Shown piece by piece: positions 28,547 through 35,689 of a DNA stretch of 64,000 nucleotides. Numbering within the stretch: the stretch's first letter is position 1; each line of letters begins with the position of its first letter. The DNA lies in assembly GCF_014199215.1 (NCBI RefSeq), contig NZ_JACIJC010000001.1:250001-314000 (forward strand), written 5' to 3'. The position numbers and the translations under genes were made by a program. The stretch comes from Sphingobium boeckii. GTDB taxonomy: Bacteria; Pseudomonadota; Alphaproteobacteria; Sphingomonadales; Sphingomonadaceae. The notes below the pieces were generated by a model that was not told the DNA's origin, did no database searches, and worked only from the letters and a program-made list of their open reading frames with translations.

Positions 28547-30856
28547 TCAGATCCTCGGGCGCTGGAGCTTGGCCAGATCTTGGCGGGCGAGCTGGCGGCC
28601 GATCTGGGCGCCTTCCACGGCGGAGCGCTGTCCGATGGCGTTCATCTGGGCGAGAATATCCTTGGTGACGACCGCGCCGCGCAGATCGAAATGGAACGCT
28701 GCCGCGCCGCCGCTACGCAGACTGGAATTCGAAAGGATCGCACCGGAGATGCCGGGCGAAAAAAGCTCAGGCCCGCGCTCGCCGACCAGATAAGCCTTGC
28801 CGCGATCGACCGGGCCGCCGCCCTCGCGCTTGCCGCCGAATATGCTGCCCAGCGCGCTTCCGATCGAACTGAAAATGCTGCCCCCGCCTGCCGTGCCGCC
28901 ACTGCTAAACAGCATCAGGAACGCCTTCTGCACCGCAAGCCGCGCGAATTCCCCGATGATGCTGCCCACCGCGCCTTTCAGCCCCAGCGCCTTGGCCGCG
29001 CCGCGGCTCAAACTCTCTTCCAGGTCGCGCGCACCGCCCACTGCAATGCGCTCGAACGCGTCGTTAATGTCGCCTGCTTCGGTTTTCAGATCGTCGAGAT
29101 ATTGCTGGCCGGGAGAAAGATTGCCGCGATCGAGCGATCCGCGCTCATTGACCTGGCGGGCTTCAAGGTTGCGCCGCGCCTGCGCAACATCGAGAATCTC
29201 GCCACGCGCGATGGCTTCTTCCAGCACCTTGCGCTCGATCTCCTGCTGCGCCGCCAGAATGCGCCGCTCGATCTCGAGGCGCTCGCGCCGCGTGACTGCC
29301 AAATCAGCGCCACTTTCCAGCGTTCTCTGATGATCATCGAGCGCGTCCAGATCCATGCGCAACAGCTTTTCATTCGTATCCCTGGTCTCGTCGGAAATCC
29401 GCTTGCGCTCATTGGCATTGACCAGTTCGATTTGCGCAGCCGCCATGCGATCATTGATGGCGATCTGTTCGGCCTTTTGGCTGCGGGTGATCTTATCGGA
29501 CTGCTCAACCCGAAAATTGGCATCCTTGCGGTCCGCCTCGATGCGCATCCGCTGCGCTTCTGCCATCGCATTGCGGTCGTCCTTCGCCTCGGCTTCGGCC
29601 AGCGCCAGCGCAGCCGTCGCTTGCTCGATCTCAACGGCATAGGCGTCGATCGCCCTGGCAGATTTCTCCCCACCGGAAAGCAGCGCTTTCGTCACGCGCG
29701 GCGCCACCGCGGCGGCCGTGAATTCAGCATCCGCGCCAAAGAACTTATTCTGACGCCGCAAGGATTCCGGCGCGGGATTGAATGCCGAGGTGCCAATAAA
29801 GGCGCTGGCCGGGGCACGCACACGGGGTGTCGCAGACGTGGGCGCAGGACCGGCCTTCACCCCTTGGGATACCCCGGTGCGCACCGTGAAAAGTCCGCCA
29901 GGCGCTTCGAATGCCACATCGCCAGCTTTGTTCGGCGCATTGCCGATCCGTACCCATTTGGCATAGGCGTCGGCCGCCTTGATCGCTTTGTCCGCCAGCT
30001 TCGCAAGCGCCTCGACCAGCCTCAGAATCTGATCGGCATTGTCAGCCACCACGCCCGCGATCCGCGCTTCCAACACCTTCTTCACGTCGGCCAACTTGTC
30101 GGCTGCGGCATCGGCGTTCGCGATCTGCTGGGGTGTCAGCTCGATACCCAGCCGCTTATAAGCGCCCGCCAATTCGTTGATGCCCGCCGCCCCCCCTTGC
30201 AGCGCCGGGATAAGCTTAAAGGCGGCCTTACCGAATAACTCGGTTCCTTTCGCGTTCAACAAAACGGGAGATTCCAGTTTAGAAAGACCTTCAGCAATGT
30301 CGGGCAGGATGTCGCCCGCGGTTCGCAAATCGCCATTGGCGTCGCGGATATTGACGCCCAAATCCTTGAACGACTGCCCCTGATTTTTGCCGCCTGCCGC
30401 CGCCTGACCCAATGTTTTGGTCAATTTCTGCAGGCCCGCGTCCATCTCGTCCTGGGAGATGCCGGTCTGCGTCGCCACATAGCGATAGAATTGAAGGTCG
30501 CCGGTCGTCACGCCGAGCTGATCCGCCACTTCCTGCAGCGATGAGGCATAGTCCAGTCCCGCGGCGGCGGCCCGCACGATGGCATCCACGCTGAACGCAA
30601 CGCCGAACGATGCGGCAATGCCGATCAGGCTGCCGCCCAAGGCGCTCACCTTGGTACGGAGGCCATCCACCCCCTTGCCAATGCCGGAGAGTCCGGTGCC
30701 CGCCTTCAGGAAACTGCGATCGACCTTGTCCATCCGGCGCTCGACGGTCTGTTCGAATGCGGCCACCTGCCGTTCGCCCTTGTCCAGGTTGCGCCGGAGC
30801 AGCTCCACCGAGGCATCCACCTGGAGCAGCAATTGCTTCACATCGCTGCCTGCCAT
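28547..30856 (-). CDS. Tail tape measure protein
   Basis: The 769-residue protein sets tail length. The N terminus is a coiled coil (DASVELLRRNLDKGERQVAAFEQ). A hydrophobic segment near 100 (IGIAASFGVAFSVDAIV) is followed by SLQEVADQLGVTTGDLQFYR and LGQAAAGGKNQGQSFKDLGV, which are TMP_2-type lambda/GTA tape-measure motifs. A long helical stretch (about 400-620) leads to a Gly-rich C terminus (KREGGGPVDRGKAYLVGERG). The gene starts 3 bases after the stop of the frameshifted chaperone frame. Confidence 0.9.
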   Translation of the reverse strand: MAGSDVKQLLLQVDASVELLRRNLDKGERQVAAFEQTVERRMDKVDRSFLKAGTGLSGIGKGVDGLRTKVSALGGSLIGIAASFGVAFSVDAIVRAAAAGLDYASSLQEVADQLGVTTGDLQFYRYVATQTGISQDEMDAGLQKLTKTLGQAAAGGKNQGQSFKDLGVNIRDANGDLRTAGDILPDIAEGLSKLESPVLLNAKGTELFGKAAFKLIPALQGGAAGINELAGAYKRLGIELTPQQIANADAAADKLADVKKVLEARIAGVVADNADQILRLVEALAKLADKAIKAADAYAKWVRIGNAPNKAGDVAFEAPGGLFTVRTGVSQGVKAGPAPTSATPRVRAPASAFIGTSAFNPAPESLRRQNKFFGADAEFTAAAVAPRVTKALLSGGEKSARAIDAYAVEIEQATAALALAEAEAKDDRNAMAEAQRMRIEADRKDANFRVEQSDKITRSQKAEQIAINDRMAAAQIELVNANERKRISDETRDTNEKLLRMDLDALDDHQRTLESGADLAVTRRERLEIERRILAAQQEIERKVLEEAIARGEILDVAQARRNLEARQVNERGSLDRGNLSPGQQYLDDLKTEAGDINDAFERIAVGGARDLEESLSRGAAKALGLKGAVGSIIGEFARLAVQKAFLMLFSSGGTAGGGSIFSSIGSALGSIFGGKREGGGPVDRGKAYLVGERGPELFSPGISGAILSNSSLRSGGAAAFHFDLRGAVVTKDILAQMNAIGQRSAVEGAQIGRQLARQDLAKLQRPRI

Positions 30857-30859
30857 CGA

Positions 30860-31377
30860 TCAGTCCTCATCGTCTCGGATATTGGCCGCTTTCCAGACCT
30901 CGTAAGCGGCCCAGAATTCATGCGGTGTGGATCGCCAGAATGCGCTGGGAGACCAGTGCAAATGACATGCAGCGAAGCCTGCTAGGCGGCGGCGGGGGTC
31001 TCCGTCGTCTTCATCCCCGTCGCCGTCGCTTCCCCCGGTGTAGAACCCCCGGTCGTCGCCCGCGCGAGCACGATCGCCAGGCGCGGCTGCACCAGGATCG
31101 TTCCGGTGTCATAGATCAGCTCACCGATCCGTTCGGCCTGCACGCCGGCGATGCTCTTCACATCCGTCTCCCGGCCCCATGCGCGGATATATTCGGTCGT
31201 GACGATCGCCATCTGACGCAGGGTCAGCGCGCCATCGTCGGCGAGCACGGCCAGATCGAGCAGGGATTTTCCGGTCTGCTCTTCCACTGCCAGGGTAGCC
31301 TCGTAACTGGGGCGAAGCACATACTCGGTGCCATCCAGCGTCAATGTGACCTCGCCCCTGAGTGCATTGGCCGTCAT
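30860..31377 (-). CDS. Tail assembly chaperone, long form by -1 frameshift (gpGT-like)
   Basis: The -1 frame relative to the gp10-like gene is open from 31108 to a stop at 30860. It encodes CHLHWSPSAFWRSTPHEFW and a short acidic end, a motif characteristic of phage tail assembly chaperones (DUF2376/gpT-type). In that open window there is no ATG, GTG or CTG, and the only TTG lies inside the conserved motif, so separate initiation is unlikely. Candidate slippery sites read G-GGG-GAA (31036-31030) and C-GGG-GGT (31051-31045). The long form would be about 171 residues. Lambda G/GT is the known precedent. Confidence 0.78.
30982..31377 (-). CDS. Tail assembly chaperone, short form (GTA gp10-like)
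   Basis: The 131-residue protein starts MTANALRGEVTLTLDGTEYVLR and has SYEATLAVEEQTGKSLLDLA, matching the tail-tube chaperone family seen as GTA gp10. It would bind the tape measure during tail assembly. The start overlaps the upstream gene by 4 bases. The C-terminal quarter lies over the -1 frame described for the long form and is low in complexity (GSTPGEATATG). Confidence 0.85.
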   Translation of the reverse strand: MTANALRGEVTLTLDGTEYVLRPSYEATLAVEEQTGKSLLDLAVLADDGALTLRQMAIVTTEYIRAWGRETDVKSIAGVQAERIGELIYDTGTILVQPRLAIVLARATTGGSTPGEATATGMKTTETPAAA

Positions 31378-31697
31378 GCGTCTTTGCCGCCTGCATCGGC
31401 GGGTTCGATCTTGGCCGCTGCCTCGGCTGCCGGAGCATAGAGCTTGCGCGCCTCGATCGACACAGCCGTGACGCCGGCTGCGGCGATTTCTTCGGCCAAT
31501 CCCTGCGAGACCACTGGTTCGCCCTCCTTCGCGTCAATGAAGGGCAGGATCGCGCGGGCGACGAGATGGGCCAGCGGCGAGCCCGCAAGAATCTTTTCCA
31601 TCTCCGCGGCTGAGCAGCCGGTGGTGGCCAGCAACTCCGCGTCCAGATCCTTCGGTTTGCGAACGCGATAGGTTTTATCACCAATCTGAACCGTCAT
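31374..31697 (-). CDS. Hypothetical phage tail protein
   Basis: I do not recognise the family. The 107-residue protein starts MTVQIGDKTYRVRKPKDLDAE and ends in an Ala-rich tail. It lies between the tail tube and the tail chaperone genes, with an ATGA overlap to the latter. A chaperone-like role is possible from context. Confidence 0.68.
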   Translation of the reverse strand: MTVQIGDKTYRVRKPKDLDAELLATTGCSAAEMEKILAGSPLAHLVARAILPFIDAKEGEPVVSQGLAEEIAAAGVTAVSIEARKLYAPAAEAAAKIEPADAGGKDA

Positions 31698-31709
31698 GAC
31701 CTTCGCTCC

Positions 31710-32144
31710 TTAGCCGAGTGTGTCGATGGTCGGCGCGGCTGCCAGCGTGAGCTGAAAGGTGCACTTCACCACATCATTCTTGCTGAAGTCAGTGTCCAGG
31801 TTGCCGACATACATGGATGCGGCAAACACCACGTCCGCGGGGGCAACGCCGGCGGACCCGCCCTTGCGGATCTGAAACAGCACCGGGGCCGAGCCTGCGC
31901 CGACTGTCTCCAGCCGGGTATAGCCGGACGCATCGGGAAGGTTCGGATAAATTTCGGCATCGATCGTCAGGCTCTTCAAACCTGGCGCTTGCGTGCCATA
32001 GGGAAAATCATCTTTGGTTGCCGTATCGATCTGACCAGCCTGACGGCTGATTTTCAGCGTCGTCTGTCCGAGGATCTGGGCCGGCGTGCCTGGAGTGGAA
32101 CTGTCGATCCACAGCCGATAGTCATTGCCAAGCTTCTTTGCCAT
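31710..32144 (-). CDS. Major tail tube protein
   Basis: The 144-residue protein has NDYRLWIDSSTPGTPAQILGQ, KISRQAGQIDTATKDDFPYG and KCTFQLTLAAAP, the pattern of TP901-1/GTA-type tail tube proteins. Its place between the tail terminator and the chaperones is standard. A ribosome site precedes MAKKLGN. Confidence 0.87.
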   Translation of the reverse strand: MAKKLGNDYRLWIDSSTPGTPAQILGQTTLKISRQAGQIDTATKDDFPYGTQAPGLKSLTIDAEIYPNLPDASGYTRLETVGAGSAPVLFQIRKGGSAGVAPADVVFAASMYVGNLDTDFSKNDVVKCTFQLTLAAAPTIDTLG

Positions 32145-32213
32145 GATCGGGGTCTCCCATTAAAAAGCCCGCAAAAGCGCGGGCCGGCATCGTCAGAATT
32201 CGAAAATCGTGGA

Positions 32214-32606
32214 TCAGTCGGCCAGCGCCATGATGCGAAACCGTGAAGTGCCGACATAGTTTTCGCCATCGGGCAGCAGCACCGCGCTCTGCGATACCCA
32301 GAGCGGACGGATCGTGAAGCCCGGCATCATGATCGCCTTGCCGTTCAGCGCCGCCTTGATCCGGGCCTGCGTGATCAGCACCGGTTTGCGTTGCTGCGTC
32401 TGCATCACGGTCGTGATCTCAAGCTCGATGGCTTCGTCCAGGTCGTCATCTTTGGTCGAAATGCTGTCGTCGGAATCCAGGTCGCCGATGATGATCACGG
32501 GCGGCGCGGTATCTTCCGGCACATGTTGATAGATCGGAATGCCGATTGCGGCAGCGGTCAGTTCGGTGAACACACCGATCTCGATCGCGTCCATCGCTTC
32601 ACTCAT
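32214..32606 (-). CDS. Tail terminator (DUF3168/gpU-like)
   Basis: The start MSEAMDA gives 130 residues and an 8-base overlap with the upstream gene. Motifs IPIYQHVPEDTAPPVIIIGD and LEITTVMQTQQRKP fit DUF3168 tail completion proteins, which cap the tube before joining the head. A longer start upstream is less likely. Confidence 0.82.
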   Translation of the reverse strand: MSEAMDAIEIGVFTELTAAAIGIPIYQHVPEDTAPPVIIIGDLDSDDSISTKDDDLDEAIELEITTVMQTQQRKPVLITQARIKAALNGKAIMMPGFTIRPLWVSQSAVLLPDGENYVGTSRFRIMALAD

Positions 32607-33075
32607 TGCCGGCGCCCCTTGCGGCCGCACCCAGGATTCGCTCCCAGACGGATGCGAGCCGCTTGTTCAGCACGGGGAGAAGATATGATCCCGCCCCTGT
32701 GATCGATCGATCCCCTGCGCGCGCGCTCACGCGCATCAGATAACTTGAAACCGCGCCGCTCTGCGTGCGCCGGTTTGCCTTGGCCGTCTGCGCCTTGCGG
32801 CCCCAGTTGAGGATATAGCCATAAAACAGCTTGCCGCGCGCCCTGGGCGATCCCAGCACACCCACGCGAAGCTTGAGCGATTTTCGTAATACCTTCCATT
32901 TAACCCCCCGTCCCAGCGCGCCTGTGCGCCGGCGGACACGCGCGCGCATGACGCCCGCCAGATCGCGACCACTCAGCTCGAGCACGTCCGCAAATTCCTC
33001 GCGGGCCGATGCCGGAATATTCTTCATCAGCCGGCGAAAGGTCTTGCCACCCTTTGTCCGCGAACGTCGGGCCAT
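32599..33075 (-). CDS. HK97 gp10-like tail completion protein
   Basis: This very basic protein of 158 residues has LELSGRDLAGVMRARVRRRTGALGRG and a C-terminal YLLPVLNKRLASVWERI. The RTGALRRGV-type motif is the hallmark of the HK97 gp10 family that joins head and tail. It overlaps the head-closure gene by one base. Confidence 0.82.
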   Translation of the reverse strand: MARRSRTKGGKTFRRLMKNIPASAREEFADVLELSGRDLAGVMRARVRRRTGALGRGVKWKVLRKSLKLRVGVLGSPRARGKLFYGYILNWGRKAQTAKANRRTQSGAVSSYLMRVSARAGDRSITGAGSYLLPVLNKRLASVWERILGAAARGAGNE

Positions 33076-33404
33076 TAGACGAGCAGCCCGCTCTCGCAGA
33101 GGCAGAGCATTGCCGCGCGGTCCTTCGGGTCAGGCATCACGGCCTTGATGTCCAGCAGCCGCGCTCCCCAGCGGAAACGATGCTTGGTCGTCAATCCCGC
33201 ACGCGTCCTGATCGTTACGCGCCATTGCTGAACGCTACGCTGCACCCCTGCGGCCAACGCCTCGTCGCCGCTCAGGCCCACAACCTTGCCCCATAGTTTC
33301 GGCTCTTCAACCAACCAGCTTGTCACCTGTCCGCCTTGGCCATTGTTCGCGCTGGTGAGCTGCTCCAACGTCAGCAGCTCTGTCAGATCGCCCGCCGCCG
33401 GCAT
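33075..33404 (-). CDS. Head closure / head-tail adaptor protein
   Basis: The start at MPAAGDLTELL is set by a one-base TGATG overlap with the connector gene. The 109-residue protein has LTLEQLTSANNGQGGQVTSW and a beta-rich body ending WGARLLDIKAV, typical of SPP1 gp16/HK97-type adaptors (head-tail joining family). Confidence 0.83.
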   Translation of the reverse strand: MPAAGDLTELLTLEQLTSANNGQGGQVTSWLVEEPKLWGKVVGLSGDEALAAGVQRSVQQWRVTIRTRAGLTTKHRFRWGARLLDIKAVMPDPKDRAAMLCLCESGLLV

Positions 33405-34033
33405 CAGAGGACCGGCCTGTATTTGTCGAGAATATCCATAGCCGTCTGCGGAACTTCGACCATGCTCCCTGCCGCGACAGCCTCGCGGTTCGCGTGCCAA
33501 TGGGCCACCATCTGAAGCATCGCCACCTTAAGCGCCTGTGGAACTGCGTCCGCTTCATAGCCGGCAAGATAGGCGACCTTCACGACGCCGTTGCGCCGCG
33601 TCTCCGGCCAGGCCGTCAGAGGATAGATTTCCACGGGTGCCGCATCCGCATCGTAAACGGCGTCGACATAGGTCTGCGCAGTCCCGTCGCTATCCTTATA
33701 AGTTATGCCGCTGATCGAGGCCACGGGACGCCAGAGCAGCATGATGGGCGAAGCGAAGTGGCGGAATGTTTCAGTCACTGTGCGCTGCATCAGCACATGG
33801 CCGGTATGCACCTCCGCAAATTCCCGTGCGGCCACGATATAGCCAGAGATCAGATCGTCTTCGCTATCGTCCAGCACGCGGCACTGCGCCTTCGCCAGCT
33901 CCAGTGAGATCGGCTCTTCAATGATCGTCTCGGCGATCGTGGCGGTAGTATAGGCCGCATAGGCCTCGGCCACGTCTTCATCGGGCACTTCGGGGCCAAT
34001 CCCGAGGATCTCGCGCATATCGTCGATCGTCAT
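33404..34033 (-). CDS. Head-tail connector protein (gp6-like)
   Basis: The 209-residue protein contains EEPISLELAKAQCRVLDDSEDDLISGYIVAAREFAE, the helix pair of HK97 gp6/phiE125 gp8 connectors, followed by a beta domain (YKDSDGTAQTYVDAVYD) and a C-terminal helix AVPQALKVAMLQMVAHW. It would form the ring under the portal. Confidence 0.88.
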   Translation of the reverse strand: MTIDDMREILGIGPEVPDEDVAEAYAAYTTATIAETIIEEPISLELAKAQCRVLDDSEDDLISGYIVAAREFAEVHTGHVLMQRTVTETFRHFASPIMLLWRPVASISGITYKDSDGTAQTYVDAVYDADAAPVEIYPLTAWPETRRNGVVKVAYLAGYEADAVPQALKVAMLQMVAHWHANREAVAAGSMVEVPQTAMDILDKYRPVL

Positions 34034-34254
34034 TGCAGCGCCTCGAATGTGGCGAGGTAAAACCCCGGATTATCAGGCGACTTCCAAACCGATATCCGGA
34101 TGGTCTCCCCGTTCAGCAGCGCGCCGTTCGCCGACTCTGGCTTTTTGGTGCGGATGTTGGGCTGAAACGAAAGCACCCCGTCGGAAACCCCACAAAGGCC
34201 ATTATGCACCCCCGCGATGATGAGATGGCCCTGCGTCCCATTATCGATTTTCAT
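34030..34254 (-). CDS. Small hypothetical phage protein
   Basis: The 74-residue protein starts MKIDNGTQGHLIIAG. It overlaps both neighbours by 4 bases, which supports real translation. No family is recognised. Confidence 0.6.
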   Translation of the reverse strand: MKIDNGTQGHLIIAGVHNGLCGVSDGVLSFQPNIRTKKPESANGALLNGETIRISVWKSPDNPGFYLATFEALQ

Positions 34255-34745
34255 TGCTGCCTCACGGTCAGGACGGCCGTCCGCTCATAATCCTTGTAAG
34301 GATCCGCAGAGGTGCGGATCAATGCAGCCACGCCAACGTTGATGCCGCCGCCGGCGAACGCCGCGTCGCCTTGGAATGCGTCGTCCACCAAAAACCACAT
34401 CTGGATCTTCTTGCCCTCAGTATCGATGATCGGCAGCCGCTCCGCGCCCTCGTCGATTTCAACCCCCAACGCCGCGCCCGTGGCGGATATGGTCAGGCGC
34501 ACGATCTCTGCGATCGTCTCGTCATCGGCTAGAAGGGCGCTCCAGTCGATCGCAAATGGGGCGCGATCGCTCGGGTCGAAATGCGCGGTCCAGGCGAACG
34601 AACCAATCGGCAGATTACCGCCGCGCGCCGCGTTGCCAGGAGAGGTCGTCACGATCACCGTGCGTTCGCTCGGCGCGGTCACCGCCCCTACGCCCGCCTC
34701 GATCTCGGTCGCGAACAGGCCGAGCGCGATTAAATGGGTCAGCAT
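34251..34745 (-). CDS. Fibre-tail adaptor-like phage protein
   Basis: The start MLTHLIALG is preferred because AAGGTG stands upstream at good spacing. Segments IGSFAWTAHFDPSDRAPFAIDWSALLADDETIA and WFLVDDAFQG recall proteins annotated as fibre-tail adaptors in proteobacterial siphophages, with the pattern in which an Asp/Trp segment precedes LADDETI. It marks the boundary between the fibre-like island and the connector genes. Function is tentative. Confidence 0.6.
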   Translation of the reverse strand: MLTHLIALGLFATEIEAGVGAVTAPSERTVIVTTSPGNAARGGNLPIGSFAWTAHFDPSDRAPFAIDWSALLADDETIAEIVRLTISATGAALGVEIDEGAERLPIIDTEGKKIQMWFLVDDAFQGDAAFAGGGINVGVAALIRTSADPYKDYERTAVLTVRQQ

Positions 34746-34846
34746 CGCACACCTTTCCATTGTCCCATTTTGACGCAGCATTTCCGCGGCATTGGACAGT
34801 TAATAATTTAGAAACCATAATCCCCGAATTCTTGGGGAAGATCTTT

Positions 34847-35545
34847 ATGAAACGATTCGCGATACTTGCGGCCACGGCCGCGCTTGGATTTGCTGCGCCG
34901 GTAGAGGCTGCGACGATCGTTCAGACGGGCAATCTGTCAACAAGCGGCGGCGCGGGCCAGATCGCGAAATTCAATCCAGCAGCCGGCACGCTGCAACAAA
35001 TCCTCTTTTCCATCGGCGGCTACGTCCAAGATCACATCGCGGTTTCCGGCTCGCCTGTTGGCGGACCGGTATCGTTTCAGTCTTCGTGGGGCGGTAAATT
35101 TGGGCTTTATGTTTCATCGGGCGGCGCAAGCGGCACGATCGGTGAGATCACGGATTTTGCGCCCGGCCTCGTCGGCCCGTTTGCGCCATCGTCATATTAT
35201 GAGACTGCGGGGACCGCTTCCGGCAGCGCCTCTGGCTCGATCGACCCTCTTGCCCTGCTGATCGGCCCCGGCTTCGCTTCCATCTATGTGATAACCAGCC
35301 AATCCGCGGCCATGAACTACACGCAATTGACCGGCGCGCCGCACGGGATCACGCAGATCACGGGCCGTGGCGACAATGCGGTCATGAATTATTCGGTTAC
35401 CTATGTGTACGACGACAGCGCGCCAGCGGTCCCAGAACCCGCCACCTGGGCGATGATGCTCATCGGCTTCGGGGCCATTGGCAAATCTATGAGAGCGCCG
35501 CGATTTCGGCGGTCACCTGTTCGATCTCAGCCTCTACGTCTGTGA
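34847..35545 (+). CDS. PEP-CTERM (PEPxxWA type) secreted protein, inserted cargo gene
   Basis: This is the only plus-strand gene within the minus-strand structural block. It has a Sec signal (MKRFAILAATAALGFAAPVEA), a Gly/Ser-rich beta body of about 180 residues, and a C-terminal sorting signal VPEPATWAMMLIGFGAIG followed by a basic tail. Such proteins are cut by an exosortase and sent to the cell surface or matrix. No exosortase gene lies here, so the host must supply it. The last 20 residues are read antisense to the 3' end of the adjoining small phage gene. A possible promoter is TTGGAC (34792) with CATAAT (34816), 18 bases apart. Confidence 0.88.
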   Translation: MKRFAILAATAALGFAAPVEAATIVQTGNLSTSGGAGQIAKFNPAAGTLQQILFSIGGYVQDHIAVSGSPVGGPVSFQSSWGGKFGLYVSSGGASGTIGEITDFAPGLVGPFAPSSYYETAGTASGSASGSIDPLALLIGPGFASIYVITSQSAAMNYTQLTGAPHGITQITGRGDNAVMNYSVTYVYDDSAPAVPEPATWAMMLIGFGAIGKSMRAPRFRRSPVRSQPLRL

Positions 35546-35687
35546 CGAGCTTTTGGCAGCGCGCCACGGCTTCCGCCCGCTGTTCTTGATTTGCAAACGA
35601 GCGCGCTTGAATCAACGAATGCCTGAAAATCGCCAGATCGTTTTCAAGCTGCGCCTTTTTTGCCAATAATTCATCCATGTTAAACAT
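35487..35687 (-). CDS. Small coiled-coil phage protein
   Basis: The 66-residue protein is almost wholly helical and charged (MDELLAKKAQLENDLAIF, TDVEAEIEQVTAEIAAL). It follows the glycosidase gene by 2 bases and could be a fibre chaperone or trimerisation factor. Its 3' end overlaps the PEP-CTERM gene by 59 bases tail to tail. Confidence 0.68.
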   Translation of the reverse strand: MFNMDELLAKKAQLENDLAIFRHSLIQARSFANQEQRAEAVARCQKLVTDVEAEIEQVTAEIAALS

Positions 35688-35689
35688 CC

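Noticed and set aside
28067-30238. A 723-residue frame antisense to the tape measure gene
   Set aside because: It covers parts of two phage tail genes and shows no protein family features.
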